Positions 34,658 through 47,119 of a stretch of 64,000 nt of DNA are shown in pieces (position 1 is the first letter of the stretch; every line of letters begins with the position of its first letter). The stretch covers positions 6,373,501-6,437,500 of the forward strand of contig CALZFC010000009.1 in assembly GCA_945643635.1 (NCBI GenBank), read 5' to 3'. The stretch is from Allodiplogaster sudhausi. Lineage: Eukaryota; Nematoda; Chromadorea; Rhabditida; Diplogasteridae. A model generated the notes under the pieces. It was not told the origin of the DNA, ran no database searches, and saw only the letters and a list, made by a program, of their open reading frames with translations. A program made the position numbers and the translations under genes.

Positions 34658-37124
34658 TAGGAATCGCTGGAAGCGAAATCCATCACAGTATAGCGAATGC
34701 ATGAGAACAGAGTAGAAGGAAGAATAGTGTAGGCAGAAAGTATGTCATGTAGACATTCAGACAAGAAATGAGACTGAAGTGACCAAGAATCTGAACGCGA
34801 GGAAGCAAAAGATGAGAAATAGGGAAGCACTAAACAGGCAACATCAAACATTGCAAATAGGATGGCCGGAAACAATAGAAACAATAGGGAATAGTCAAAG
34901 AAGATGCAAGTACGAATTTGAGACATTTTGAAAAAACCGATATGAATGTGGGGTTTGGCCATTTTTTATCAAGCTGGTATGCTTTAAAAAAATGCAGAGT
35001 AGTCAAATACAGTACTGCGTGAAAGCAGACAGGAGCTACAGTACCTGCGAGATGGTCTTCTGAAGAACATCATCCAGTCGCTGCTCGGCCGGCTCGGCAA
35101 GCCTCTTCGCGTCGTCGTGCAGCTGTCGCTGACTGCCGATTCGGCCACCGCCCGCAAACGAATCGCCGTTCCCTTCGTGCTGTGATGCTTCCTGAGAAAA
35201 AAAAACAGACTTACCCGGATTCAGTCCGAAAGCCTACCAATAATATTACAAACAAACAATACTAAAAAATTTTATCGCTAGGCCGTAAATTCAAAAAAGA
35301 ACAATTACAACGACTAACATCCATAACGTATCCGTTTAATCGACGACTTCTCCGTTGACGAGCGAGATCGTTGAGAATCATGTCCTGCAAGGCATCAGAC
35401 ATGAACAAGAAGAAATAGCTTGATTTTTGGAAGTGAACACTGGTTGCTACGTAAATCTTCATATAAACTCTTTCCCTCCTTCATAATAAAAAGCAGAGAT
35501 CGCCAAATCCTATTGTTGATTACTGTGCAGTAAATTATTCTGGATAAGGTATCGAAAGAACTCGCCTGATCTCGGGTGCTAGAGATCAGCCTCTCGTGCT
35601 CTTCAGTCAAAGGCGGCGGCACGACATCGGGTGTGCGAGTCTGCTCCTCGTCAGCCGCCGCGTCCTCCTCTCGGATGTGCTCGATGGGCCGGCCATTCCG
35701 GTGACGACGGAAAGTGGAAGAGCGAGTGGATGAAGACGAGATGGCAACAACGGCAGTGGCTGGCATGGGGGGAGGAGAGATGGCAGAGCCGGCCAGAGAG
35801 GACTCCAGGCTCATCGTCGCTGAGGAAGGCGCTTCGTAGGCAAGCGGCACAGAGCCATGCAGTCGGGACGAGCGCTAAAATACTCATAACGTCATTCTAA
35901 AAGTTTGCCAGCAACTTCGCATTATGGTACTTGCACTAAGAAAACAATATTCTAATCTGTTCGAAGTATTCATTTCAGCTTACTCATCCCACCATCAGGA
36001 TTTAGCAGAGTAAGAGAGGGAATACTAACATCGAATGCGAACTGGATGTTGTCGAGCTTGCCAATGTTGATGACGATCAACTCGAAGACTCCGTAATTAC
36101 GCAGGCATGCAGATTCGATGTAGAAGCGTCGAGTCAGAGATCTCCAAAGTATGGAGGTCAATCAAGAACAAAGCACATGCTTATCAGCTTCTCTCTTATC
36201 TACGCTTGGAAGACTCGAGCATATACTGATGCTTCACTATCTGTAAACAACTACGCCGTAAGGAAATGAATGAGCCCCCGGAGATGTGCGTTAAAAATCA
36301 AGTACATTTTATCTCACATCTCATGGCTAGCGTTTTTGCTGCTGCTACATATTTTATTTTTTGCGGTTCAAAAGAAGTAAAAATTATCAAACCGTGCTCC
36401 GAGAAAAGCGAGTAGCTGGAAGTGGAGACTGGAGCGGTTGAAGGAGTCCTTGAGCCATGCCAGCGACATTCTGCGACTTCCTCCAACCGGCGCGTACTCC
36501 GCTTCCATCAGTCGCTGCTCGCGCACCGGAAGGAACTCGCGCACGTACCGCCAGTAGCTCTTGTCGTTGCGAATCAGACTGCAAAAGATAATTCAATCAA
36601 TATCCATGAGATTAGGAACTATCGGACCATAAGAATAATGGCCATTAAGGAATACTCATACACAACAAAGCAATAGCTCTTGAAAAGAAAATGCAACCCA
36701 TTGAAGGATATGAATCATCGTCGTCGCATTCCTATTATTAGTCATTCAAAAAAGGCACAATCACCAGCAAAATACAAGAGGAAATAAAAAATTAAATAAA
36801 TGCAACACAAACCCATGGCAAAGAACTGCGTCCACAGTCATGAGAAGCTCTTTCGCAACTTCGTTCGTGCCATCAACAATCTGAGGAAAATAAGGTTAAT
36901 TACTGATGGTGAAACTAAAAAAAAAACATAGCAATATATTATACTATAAAAGGGCAAAGTGGAAGGAAGGAAAGCAAGAAAGAAAGAATGACGAAAACCT
37001 CAATTTCGTCCTGAAGCGCCTCAACGCACGAGTCAATCTTCTGTTGAAAGACAGCGTGTAGACGGCGAGAGGGCCGCTGCGGGGGCGGCAGATTCAGCGG
37101 AGTCAGCTGATACGACTGGAACAT
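31081..37124 (-). CDS. RUN- and PH-domain protein, PLEKHM2/SKIP-like
   Basis: Twenty exons join in phase into 841 residues: 36999-37124, 36813-36880, 36393-36578, 36030-36141, 35566-35874, 35319-35384, 35045-35191, 33964-34127, 33668-33787, 33390-33570, 33064-33210, 32851-32940, 32709-32780, 32563-32657, 32388-32453, 32043-32214, 31716-31826, 31555-31646, 31351-31444, 31081-31188. The ATG (MFQSYQL) has an in-frame stop just upstream. Exons 1-4 (residues 1-164) look like a RUN domain, with KSYWRYVREFLP and MSLAWLKDSFN. An acidic, Ser-rich linker follows. A PH domain lies near residues 605-700 (GWFTGNVTEWKQSFFII, KLYIFSDSSCRL, ending SKQNNWIHKLQ). A conserved-looking tail ends FPNLWAVKAFYTGCDAIGLDS-like. 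RUN at the N-terminus plus a single late PH domain fits PLEKHM2/SKIP, an Arl8 effector on lysosomes. PLEKHM1 would have more C-terminal domains. Two introns (after exons 5 and 14) use GC donors. Confidence 0.75.
33803..33836 (+). repeat. GA microsatellite in a RUN/PH gene intron
   Basis: An uninterrupted (GA)n run followed by interrupted GA-rich sequence to about 33930. Confidence 0.93.
34611..34652 (+). repeat. GA microsatellite in a RUN/PH gene intron
   Basis: A (GA)21-like run inside the roughly 0.9 kb intron between 34128 and 35044, the longest in the gene. Confidence 0.93.
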
Positions 37125-38011
37125 CGCTGAACAAGACTAGCGATGTCATGTGGGCAGCCACGGATCGACCCGTCCCGCATTTTTCCGGGCTTCAGAATTT
37201 TAGGCTCTGCATCACTCGTTTTTCAAATTTTCATTATTTTTGAAGAGTTTCCAGGGGCCAGAAGGTTTGGGCGGACATAAAAAGTAAACTGATAAAGATA
37301 AAACAATCTTACACATTTGCATTTGAACATGTTTTTAAAATTACACAATACAATGCAAAATCACTCATTATCACGATACCCCGCCTCCAACTAAATAACT
37401 GTTAAACATGAAACGATGTTAGTGTGCTAAGTCCCCAAAACATAAATAAAATCAAAATATAAGCATAACAAGCGGACTGACTAGCGATGAGGCCTTAAGC
37501 AGAAGATGATGCGCGTCGTTATCTCATTGGATAGAAGCCAGCACCGCGTCCCTTCGGCGGACAAGACTACAGGGAAGTATGCGCGTCAGCAGTCAACAAA
37601 ATAAAAAAAGGCAACGAAACGGAAAATGATCAAGCACGAATGATAAATAGCTGAAAACAAAGAGGCGGAGCAATTCGTATAGCAAGCGAAAAAAAACTCT
37701 TGGCAAATAGCCCAATTTTTCAACCATGATTCAGGGACGCGCGAAATTCAAACAAATGTTCTGAGTTAGTGATATGCGTTAGGAAAAGTTATAAAAACCT
37801 CTCTACCTTATCTCTATGTTGTGAACGTTGACGTGCGGCGTCAACATATGCCTCACGTGCTGTAAGGGGCTTGGCCCACTCCCGGGATTCCGGGGCAAAT
37901 GAAATTATACTTGTGTTGATTAGCAGAATATTCGGTATTTGGGAGCTATACGTTCTTGTAAATTTCTATATTGTGTTCTTTAGGGACTTCAATTTGTGGG
38001 CTGTTAATAGT

Positions 38012-38107
38012 AGAAGCTAGTATATGCATAGAGATACCATCAACCTAGCAGAAAATATTAGAAACTAGTATGTACAGAGACATACCATGAACCTAGCAGA
38101 ACGGAGT
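38012..38107 (+). repeat. 48 bp tandem duplication
   Basis: Two diverged copies (AGAAGCTAGTATATGCATAG and AGAAACTAGTATGTACAGAG), each ending in AACCTAGCAGAA, start 48 bp apart. Confidence 0.8.
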
Positions 38108-38623
38108 TATTGGATGACAATTCCTGGATTCTCTTTTTGCAATCGGTTCATGCCCGACTTTTTGACTTCTACTGATACGCGAGTGTGTGCTGAAGAAATT
38201 TTTTTACAGCATCCTATGAATATTCACTCCGACTTTTAATTTAACTTGGCTCATACGGCTCAAGCCTCTCGGAGTCAATCAAGCCATATCCCCTAGTTCG
38301 TGGGAGATACTGTTGAGTACAACGGAGAGCGAGCAGCCTCAAAAAATAAATAAACATTTGTATAGGAAATCGCTGTGAAACTTCTTCGAGTACCCCTTAT
38401 TTAAGCAGTAATGTTTAGCGATCATTTTTAAAGGTCATGGGGATATTTCATTTTCGGGTGTTTATTGTGAATAACTTCCTCTTTTTATCGCCAATTTCTC
38501 CTGAATTTTCTCGGGCAGACTGTTTTAATACCTTCCAACTAAAATTCCATTTTCTTTGCAATTCACATCGTACATCATGTCCAAATTTATAATCTTACTC
38601 TCCAATATTATGTTGAGATGGAA

Positions 38624-39105
38624 CTCTGCCGCCGTAGTGAACTGTCGTTTTCTCGGGTGAAAACTCGCGGGAATGCAACTGAACGTAGGGAGATTCAGCC
38701 GAGCTTTCGGTTCAACTCTCGACCAAGATGCTCCTCCAAGGACATAATTTTGTTGAACGTAAATGACACATGTAAAAATGCGCTGTGTACTCGTTTGAAA
38801 GGGATAGAATGCAGTGCCAATTCTACGAACACCACATACAAGCAGAACTGTCTTATTTCAACTTTTTGATGAAGATTGCTATGAAACATTTCTAATCAGA
38901 GATATCAATGGCCTATCTGCAACGGTGGCTGCGTGCCTCGAATATGTCTTACCAACAGCAGCATCCTTACTTCTTGACAACTAACCCTCAGGAAGCACTC
39001 TTTTATCAGCTGCCGCCGTAGTAAACTGTCGTTTTCTCGGGTGAAAACTCGGGGGAATGCACCTGATCGTAGGGAGTTTCAGCCGAGGTTTCGGCTGAAC
39101 ATTCA
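38624..39105 (+). repeat. Dispersed direct repeat pair of about 95 bp
   Basis: GCCGCCGTAGTGAACTGTCG at about 38624 is repeated as GCCGCCGTAGTAAACTGTCG at about 39012. Similarity continues through TCGGGTGAAAACTCG and CGTAGGGAG to TTCAGCCGAG. The second copy runs into further TTCAGCCGAG repeats to about 39180. Confidence 0.82.
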
Positions 39106-39226
39106 GCCGAGATTATTGCACGATCTCTCTCTCCTTTCAGCCGAGTTATTCAGTTCAGCTGAAAAACTACGTTCAGCCGAGACCTCGGAATATGGAGGGA
39201 GACGCGAAACGCGCGCATAGAGAGTG

Positions 39227-39440
39227 TGTGTTTTGATGAGAATTAGGCATTTTCAGCTCAGGTGCTAATAGAGAGCATAAGGTTCATCGCTGTCGTACAG
39301 CACAAGAGGCTTGCTCTCAAATGCTATGATTTATGTGTTTTGATGAGAATTAGGCATTTTCAGCTCACGTACTAATAGAGAGCATAAGGTTCATCGCTGT
39401 CGTACAGCACAAGAGGCTTGCTCTCAAATGCTATGATTTT
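39227..39440 (+). repeat. 107 bp tandem duplication
   Basis: Two almost identical copies (39227-39333 and 39334-39440) beginning TGTGTTTTGATGAGAATTAG and ending CTCAAATGCTATGATTT. They differ by only a few bases, so the duplication is recent. Confidence 0.92.
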
Positions 39441-39533
39441 GCTTGCCAATGCTTCATCTCGTAATGGTCGTAGAATTCCTTTATTCTCATTAGTCCGTTA
39501 GAATATTATCGAGCAGCAAAATAATGGTTGCAT

Positions 39534-40624
39534 TCAACGACGAGTGCCGTCCTCGAAGAAGACACCGCCATCGATGGCGCAGTATTTCGGACAGATGCCG
39601 CGCTCACCGGGTCCGCCGGGCGGACCGGCTGGTCCTGGAGCACCCGGATTGCCGTCAGCACCCGGCTCGCCGTCCGGACCGGGTGGACCTTTGGGGCCGG
39701 GCGAGCCGGGCTGACCGTCGAGACCGGGCTGTCCGGGCGGGCCGGGCGGGCCCTGCGGACCTGGCGTACCAGCGGGACCAGGCTCGCCAGGGATCAGCGG
39801 CTCGCTCTGCGCCGGAATGCCCGGCTCCCCAGGGGCTCCAGGCGATCCGGGATTACCGGGTGGTCCTGGCGGTCCCTTAGGTCCGGGCTCGCCTGGCGCA
39901 GCATCCTGGCCCGGCTGTCCGGGCTCTCCTGGTGTTCCGGCGTCTCCGGGCGGACCGGGTTGTCCTGGGGGACCGGGCGGTCCCTGGGGGCACGGCTTGC
40001 AAGGAGGTGGTGTGATTGGTTCGCAAGGCTGCTGAGGTGGCCGTCCGGGATTGCCGGGTAGTCCGGGGGCGCCTGGCTTTCCTGGTCTTCCAGGCTTGCC
40101 CGGATTGCCGGCTGGCCCAGGTGGTCCAGGCAGACAGCAGGCATCACAGCCCCCTCCGCCCCCTCCGTCTCCACCGCCGCCAGTTGGACCGTGCCCTCCG
40201 ATGTCGTAGCCGGCCTGGCGAGCAGTGCGGTTCGAGTTCGGCAGCGACTTGAGATGGTGAACTTCGGACCAGATGTCCTTAGCGGAACCCTACAAAAAGA
40301 TACCACTCATCTCTCATAAATGCACACCTAATCATTCATTTCGTGCACTACCATGACACTCTTTGTTGTGTACTAACAATAAGTAACCAAGGAAAGCGCT
40401 GCATAGGGTACATGCGCCCTTGAAATGTACCTAAAGAGCTCTCTCAGTGCGTCATTTCATACCTTGCAGAAAGCGATCTCGTTGTTCATGCTGCGTTTGA
40501 CGTGATGGACGTAGTTGTAGACCATCGGTAGAGTCACGCAGACCGAGAGGACGGCGACCACCGAAAAGGTCACCGCGGAGTACGCAACGAAACGATAGGC
40601 CCGAATGCGCGTCTCGAGATCCAT
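39534..40624 (-). CDS. Nematode cuticle collagen
   Basis: Two exons (40463-40624 and 39534-40289) give 305 residues. Exon 1 is a typical cuticle-collagen N-terminus: a short cytoplasmic part, one membrane segment ([18 protein letters not shown]) and a conserved CK end. Exon 2 starts with a non-collagen stretch including a subtilisin-like cleavage site RTAR at residues 75-78. Three Gly-X-Y blocks follow, separated by Cys-containing breaks ([17 protein letters not shown]) and by AQSEPLIP. The C-terminus is the family hallmark [14 protein letters not shown] plus TRR. The product would be secreted by the hypodermis, trimmed, and crosslinked through Cys and Tyr into the cuticle. Being short with one early intron is normal for the family. 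The paralogue cannot be named from this sequence alone. Confidence 0.95.
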
Positions 40625-40625
40625 T

Positions 40626-40640
40626 ACTGTAGAATGTTGC
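40626..40640 (-). promoter_or_regulatory. Likely trans-splice acceptor for the collagen mRNA
   Basis: On the minus strand TTCTACAG lies two bases before the ATG. A 3' splice site immediately before a start codon, with no coding exon upstream, is the usual sign of spliced-leader addition in nematodes. This is inferred; no spliced leader is visible. Confidence 0.5.
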
Positions 40641-40865
40641 AGTTGGATTTAAAGTGGAACTAGGGTGTAGAACAACATTGTACGCTGTTGAGGAAGAGAT
40701 AAAAAGGGGAATATAGGAAGCAGAGAGGGAGAAATAGAGAAATATAGACAAAAAGTGACGGATGAAAATGAAGTATAGTTAGCAGCATACTAACTAAGCA
40801 AAAAAGAATAAGCCCGCAGAGGAGGGATGTCTTCCAGTCTGCCTTAGACCCGACCGGCCGGCCGC

Positions 40866-40873
40866 CTTTTATA
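40866..40873 (-). promoter_or_regulatory. TATA box of the collagen gene
   Basis: Reads TATAAAAG on the minus strand, about 245 bp upstream of the collagen start codon, next to a GGCGGCCGGCCGG GC-rich stretch. TATA boxes are common in highly expressed cuticle-collagen promoters. Confidence 0.55.
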
Positions 40874-40945
40874 ACTCACGCGAATGCGCAACGGAGGTGC
40901 GTCACCACCGAGGAACTGGATAGGGGGAGGGAGTAAAAGTGGACG

Positions 40946-41281
40946 GAGAGGGAGAGAGAGAAAGAGCTGGGAGAGAGAGAGAGCGAGACAGAGAGAGAGG
41001 GAGAGAGAGAGAGAGAGAAGGAGAGAGAGGGGGGGGGAGATAGAAAAGGGGCCGGTTCATGTCGAGGAGCGAATGAAAAAAGGCATAATTATGACAGAAT
41101 GAAACGAATAAAACGATGAAGAATATAGAATGATTTCAAATTTAAAGAGAGTGGGTGAAACAACAGAGTCAAGAAAAATGAGAAAGAAAGAAGAGGAGAG
41201 AGAGAGAGAAGATAGCGAGAGGAATGATGAAGGGAGGTAAAGTGAATGCGGGGGAGAGAGAAAGAGAGAGAGAGAGCGCGC

Positions 41282-41313
<32 letters not shown>

Positions 41314-41342
41314 GGGAGAGAGAGAGAGAGAGAGAGAGAGTG
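40946..41342 (+). repeat. Two GA microsatellite clusters upstream of the collagen gene
   Basis: GA-rich tracts at about 40946-41031 and 41258-41342, with GCGC and GGGGGG interruptions. Confidence 0.93.
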
Positions 41343-42659
41343 AGACTGAACTAGGATTAAAGGAAATGCAAGGAAAAGCAGGAATTGCCAAAGAGCAGCC
41401 TGCTCGATCAAACCACATCGCTTTTTCAATTAGCTGAATCAGTAATGTTTTCAAGAGATCAACTCGGAGGAAGGCAATTGCAGGTTCCGACTGGAAAGAG
41501 TCTGAAAGACACGGTTCGGGTGGCTGGTTAGATGTTGAGTGGCTGTTATTAGGGACAAGTAAGCAGACAAGTAGGAGAGACGGCCAAGTAAGAGGAGACG
41601 ATCAACGGGTCGATATCTGCCAGATTCTCTCTCTTGTCTCTTTTCGGCGTGTAAGAAAATGACCAGTTCCAACACCGGGAAACTACAATGGCACGAAGTA
41701 AAGATTGGTAGTCAGAGAAAGAGAGAGAGAGAGAGAGAGAGAAGCAGAGAGAGAAAGAGAGAGAAATAGGGTGACAATGAGAAGAAAAGGGGAGAGAGAT
41801 CACGCGATTTATTAGAGTGGATCTTCTCCTTTCCATTCTTCCAATACAAATTGACATGCAAACAAATAGAGAAAAATATTCCGGGACAGTCGACCGATGT
41901 ATGCGTTAGCTGATTGAAAAGAATTGAAATCTTTCTGCATTTCAATAGACTAAAACAATTACCAGATAGCTTTTGCGTTTTTCTTTGTTTGTTTCAAATC
42001 TCGATCTGTATATAAATTCGCACTGTTCTTCTTCCCATTTACATACATATCTACATATTTCCTTACAACCTTTCAATAATTTTCTTTATCTCCTGTTCCC
42101 TCTCTCTTCCGCTCTCTCTACATCTCTTTCTTTCTCTCTCTCTCTCTCTCTCCCTCGTTCCCATCACTAATTAAGATCGGCAAGGCAGTGCGCGACGACT
42201 GTCATGCATGCTCTCGTCAGGTGAAGCGGCGGCTAATTGGCTGGCCGTTTTCCTTCCTCGATCGAGTCCACTTTTTTGGAGGGAGATCTCGAAGAACCAG
42301 CTTCGTCCCAATCTCAATTAAGATCAAAGAAAGCCGAAATTCTCAGCCTTACAGCGATAAGTAGCCTTTCATGGTTGACTTCGTTTATTTCGGGGATCAG
42401 AGAAGAACAGAAAAAAAACCAATCTCTTCTTTTTTTACCTTGTCTTCCATATTTTGAAGACATATGGACTATAAGTATCGTATCGAGCGGGCCGTTTTTG
42501 CCTACGTTTTACGTGCTTTTCCATGCAGCACATCGTAGTTTGCTGGAAGATTCTTGTTTCTTCTAATTGCGAGGGATAGTGGATAAATTGCACTGCTGCT
42601 GGTCCGGTTCGGCACGGGTGAAAAAATTGGAGGAAAGAGTGAGAGTTGTAGCGGGGCAG

Positions 42660-42699
<40 letters not shown>

Positions 42700-43224
42700 A
42701 GGGAGAGAGAGATAGAGACAGAGAGACAGAGAGAGTGAGATACAGACACAGAGGCAGCGGTAGAGAAACAACAGTGTGCATTGCTGATTGTGAGGAAGAA
42801 GAGGATCATGGCACAGCAGAAAGGCATTCCATATTCATTCATTGTTGACGACAACCGAGGCGTTTTTGTCCGTGACTCTGTGTAAACGGCATTGTGTTGG
42901 AGATTACTTCGAGGAATTCATCCTTTCTCTCACTATCTATCTATCTCACTGTCCCCGTATTCTCTCCACCACTCTCATTCTCTATCTCTCTCTTTCTCTC
43001 TCTCTCTCTGTGTCTATCTCGTTTAGCCAATGCATAAGTCATTCAATGTTGCCAAAAACGCAACAACCAAAAGCAGAGAAAATTGATAGACGGAATATAT
43101 GTTTTGTGAGTGATTAATGGAGGAAAACATATCGGCTTAATCAGGGAGTAGTAAACCCGGTTGTCTCCCCGAAGGCTGCTTGCTCTCCATCCACACCTCC
43201 GTCCGACTCCTGCTCCTGCGCATG

Positions 43225-43267
<43 letters not shown>

Positions 43268-44161
43268 ATCTTTCTCTCACTCTCTCTCTCTCGTTCTCTC
43301 TCTCTTTGAATAAGTCTCTCCTTTCTGTCCAATTCATTCTATGATCCAGCCGACCCCTCTCTCTCTTAACTGGTTTCCTTTTTCTATGCACGTATACGTT
43401 TTTTTCTCCGAAAATGAAGTATATTCATCACAAACAGATATGTAAATAGATAAACACGTCTCTAAATCCAAGGGAGCAGTAAGAGCCCTTTATAAGCATG
43501 TTCTGGGGAATGTATTATTTGATAGAGCAGGAACTGGTCAACAGAAGAAGAGCGAATTGACAAGTCAAGAGAAGAGCCAGAAAGAGGAGCTAGTCTTGTC
43601 ATACTCTTTCAGCTTTGCCTCTTTTTTTTTGCAAATGATTCCTTCTCATCTCTCTTCTTCTGTCTACTGCTAACTTATTTCATTCAGCTTCTACTTTTTT
43701 CACTCTCTCCCTCTCGATCTCTGCAGATCATTTCTCTTCACATAATCATCATACTAATTTCTTCAAGCAATTTTAATGGTTTTTCATTAGTGTCGAATAA
43801 ATGGTGTGATTTAAGAAAATCTCTTTAATGATCTCGCATGGAAAAGTGGAGGGCTGTAAGGGCGCCAACAAACATGAATACGTACATCATCATACAGAAA
43901 AGTTTCCTGCCGGCCCACTTAAGAGAGACAGTCGAAGACGGGGCCACCCACCCTTCACCCTTCTTCCCATCCTACCCGACAAGGTTCAAGAGGTTGCGTG
44001 TTGCTTCTGGTTAGCACCAGTCAGGGAGTACTCTTGAATGAGGACAGTTCTCATTGTATGAGTTCAATCCATTCGCACCTTCTCTCTCTTACTCTGTCTC
44101 TCTCTGTCTCTCTCTTTCTCTCTCTCTCTCTATATGAATCCCTTTCCCTTCCTCTATGTCC

Positions 44162-44210
<49 letters not shown>

Positions 44211-45066
44211 ATATACATATGTAGTCATATGTCTGTATCGCTGATTCTCTCGGGGGAGGGCAAGGTCTTCGGGAAGTTGAGAGAACTTTGTCAGATGCGA
44301 CCAAATCACCGCTATATGAGGCAAGACAGCAACAATTGTTATTAGTTTCTTTAAAAAAAACAATAAAAAAAAACTGCGAATGGAACTGAACTGCGTGGCG
44401 AGCGATAACGAAGCGAGTGAAGTACTAATTGAAGCATTATTTAATAAAATAAACTTAACAGGCCACAAATGTTCTCAGTTTCATAAACCAAGCAGTTGGC
44501 AACAGCCAGCACTCCCCGAGTTCGGCAAAGATTCGTCAGAGGGCCTCGAAATGGCTGAAAAAATTTGATCCCGCAAAACAACTGTCGTTATGCCGGAAAA
44601 GATATACTTTTCCTGTATTCACCTCTTTTTCGCTGTAGATGCAAGCAGATTTGTCAGTAATCCAAGGAAGAATGGAGCATGTTCTAGGACTTTTCAATAT
44701 ATTCAATATATATGGGGCGCGTAGAATTGTTCATTTATTCCCATTTGCTCAAGTAATTCACAATTTTTCACATGGTCGAATGTGTACAAATGAGCTTTGA
44801 GACTCGATCAAAACGCCACGGCTTAAAATAAAACAACGGCGTTGCGATGGATTGAAAACTCCTCTTTTTTCTTCTTCTTGAAATAACTGAACCAGATTGT
44901 GGTGACGGTCACAGCTTATCTGTTCTAGCCCTCCCTCCCTAGTTTCTACCCCTCTCTACTTTGTGGTTTGCCATTCATACACTGCTCACCTCAGATTCTG
45001 CATTCCTCACTGATAAGAAAAGAAAGCCACCTGGCTGGAATATGCTTCTCGCACACCTTACGTCAG

Positions 45067-45105
<39 letters not shown>

Positions 45106-45365
45106 ATCTCATGTCCTTAACAAGAACCATTTGTTTCTGAGCATAGTGTTAGTCTCTTGCCTCCCCTTTCCCTTCTCTTCTCTTACTACTTTCCTTTTTA
45201 TGGCTGCCCAAGTCATGAGCGCACTCCATTGTGGCATCTTCTATCTATCTGCCCGCTTGGAGGATATTTTAATTATGGACTCTATCTCCTTCTTCGCCGT
45301 CCTCCGGCCGCTGACGTCCGTAATATCATCCGGGGCTGATGCGCAGTGAGAGTGAAGGATGAAGA

Positions 45366-45401
<36 letters not shown>

Positions 45402-45597
45402 GCGGAGAGAGGGCGACAGGGCATTTAGAGAGAACGAGCATTGTCCAATTCCTCCACAGAGTGTCTACCGTCATCTTGTGATATGTGTTTATTCTTTATT
45501 CCTAAATGAGAAGGCTCTGTATCGGCTTTTAGTGTTAAACTTCACTGATTAATTGTTTTGTTCGGTGGATTGCAAGCCGGAACTTGCTGCACAAGGT

Positions 45598-45604
45598 CAG
45601 ATAA
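45598..45604 (+). promoter_or_regulatory. Possible GATA site upstream of the GST
   Basis: AGATAAG lies about 30 bp before the GST start codon. GATA factors drive intestinal expression in nematodes, where many GSTs are expressed. A single short match, so weak. Confidence 0.25.
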
Positions 45605-45629
45605 GCTGAGTACATTAAGAGAGCCGATA

Positions 45630-47119
45630 ATGCCCGAGTACAAGCTGCTCTACTTCAATCTGCGCGCGCGAGGGGAAGTCGCGCGCCAACTCTTCGCTCT
45701 CGCCGGCCAACCTTACGAGGATGCGCGTGTCGAGTTCGCCGACTGGCCAGAGTTCAAGAAGTGTAAGGAGATCATTTATCTTTGAATGAAGAATTTTTTA
45801 TTGTTGTGATTTGGCGTAGAATTTTTTGTACCCGGACAGCAGCCTACTTGGCAGAAAGCACAATACAATTTTCTTGGTTGTGATTTATGATCTTCGAACA
45901 TCGTTTGCGTAGCAAACTTACACACGGGGTTCATTTTACTCCTGAGCAGCAATCTTAGAAGACGCTCAGAAGAAGAAACCAGCGATGAATGGTGGAACAG
46001 CATGAGGATATCAAGATGAGATAGAAAGAACGCGTTTGTAGCCATGCCCTTCGCCCAGCTGCCCGTGCTCTTCGTGGACGGCAAGCCCATCCCTCAGTCC
46101 ATCACAATCGCACGTTATCTCGCTCGCCAGTTTGGTACGAACTTCAAATACAGCTATCTCTCTGACAGTTACATTTGTATATTAACTATTTCTACATTAA
46201 TTTCAATCAACTTTTCAAGCAAGAGAATAATGCATTAAAATACCTTAACATTAAAAACGCTTCGAGCGTTGACTCTTATAATGCATAGGATTCGCCGGCA
46301 AGACGCTCCTCGAGCAGGCACTCGTCGACTCCATTGCCGACCAGTTCACCGACTTCTACCGCGAGGCGCGCCCCTTCTTCATCACTCTCGGCGGCTTCGT
46401 CCCGGGCAAATGGGTACTTTTTTTTTAAATTCTGACATTGAATGTTATATATTGTTATTTTTATTATTATTATTACTACCATTATTACGATTTATTATTA
46501 TTATTATCACTATTATTAAATAAATCTATTTTCCGAATGCCTGATTTTAAAATTTATCAGCTATATCTTCTCGGATTCAGGAAGACCTGATAGAGCCGGT
46601 GCTCCGCAAGGCCAGAGACGGATTCCTTCCACTGGTACATACATTCATACATAGCGTATCTTGTTTTATAAGATGACTTATAGCCTCATTCCTCTCGGCA
46701 GAATTGAAAGTACGGGAAAGTAGAAGACTTATAATTGTAGGAATGTGCTAGTTTAGTTTTCCTTTATTTTATAAACGATTATCTCTCACTTCAAAGGTGA
46801 CCAAGTTCCTGCGTGACAGCAAGAGCGGCTTCCTCGTTGGGGACTCTGTCACCTATGTCGATCTCATTCTCGCAGAACATGTCTCCACGGCTAAGGTCTA
46901 CGACTCCGAATATGTCAAAGCAAGTTGATCTCATCATTTTTTTAAATTAATTTTTTTTGTTTGTTAAAACAATTCACCTTATTAGAAACAATTGAAATTC
47001 AACACTGGAGTTCTATCTTTTTGCAGAACTACCCTGAAGTCCAAGCGCATTGGGCAAAGGTGCGCGCTATTCCGAACCTGAAAAAGTGGATTGAGGAGCG
47101 TCCCAAGACCATTTACTAA
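45630..47119 (+). CDS. Sigma-class (nematode prostaglandin-D-synthase-like) glutathione S-transferase
   Basis: Six exons (45630-45762, 46042-46134, 46289-46413, 46581-46634, 46797-46919, 47027-47119) give 206 residues, the usual length. The N-terminal thioredoxin-like domain has the catalytic Tyr8 (YKLLYFN), Arg14, Trp39, Lys43, and the glutathione-binding LPVLFVDGKPIPQS run (Gln50, Pro52, Gln63, Ser64). The all-helical domain contains GFLVGDSVTYVDL, the family's helix-6 N-cap-like motif, and ends PNLKKWIEERPKTIY. It conjugates glutathione to electrophiles in the cytosol; detoxification or a role in lipid peroxide metabolism is likely. The intron after exon 5 has a GC donor (AAA-gcaagt), needed to keep phase. 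No sign of truncation. Confidence 0.96.

Larger units (their letters stand above)
37125..39533. other. Intergenic region with several short local duplications
   Basis: AT-rich 2.4 kb between the RUN/PH start codon and the collagen stop codon. It contains a 48 bp tandem duplication near 38012, a diverged pair of roughly 100 bp repeats at 38624 and 39008, a 107 bp tandem duplication at 39227, and a GTTGACG..CGTCAAC inverted repeat near 37830. No coding gene is supported. Confidence 0.6.
40874..45629. other. Long intergenic region rich in CT/GA microsatellites
   Basis: Divergent intergenic region between the collagen (minus) and the GST (plus). Main GA or CT tracts lie near 41716-41765, 42662-42697, 43227-43262, 44168-44208, 45068-45102 and 45369-45400. 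Their translations are Ser/Leu or Arg/Glu low complexity. No gene with domain or splice support was found. Confidence 0.6.

Noticed and set aside
35631..35900. Plus-strand ORF opposite RUN/PH exon 5
   Set aside because: Shadow of a long GC-rich minus-strand coding exon whose phase matches both neighbours.
39524..40252. Several long plus-strand ORFs opposite the collagen
   Set aside because: Antisense shadows of a GC-rich Gly-Pro repeat; the minus frame has the collagen hallmarks and splice sites.
44380..44568. 62-codon ORF in the collagen-GST gap
   Set aside because: Isolated, AT-rich, no splice partners or recognisable motif.
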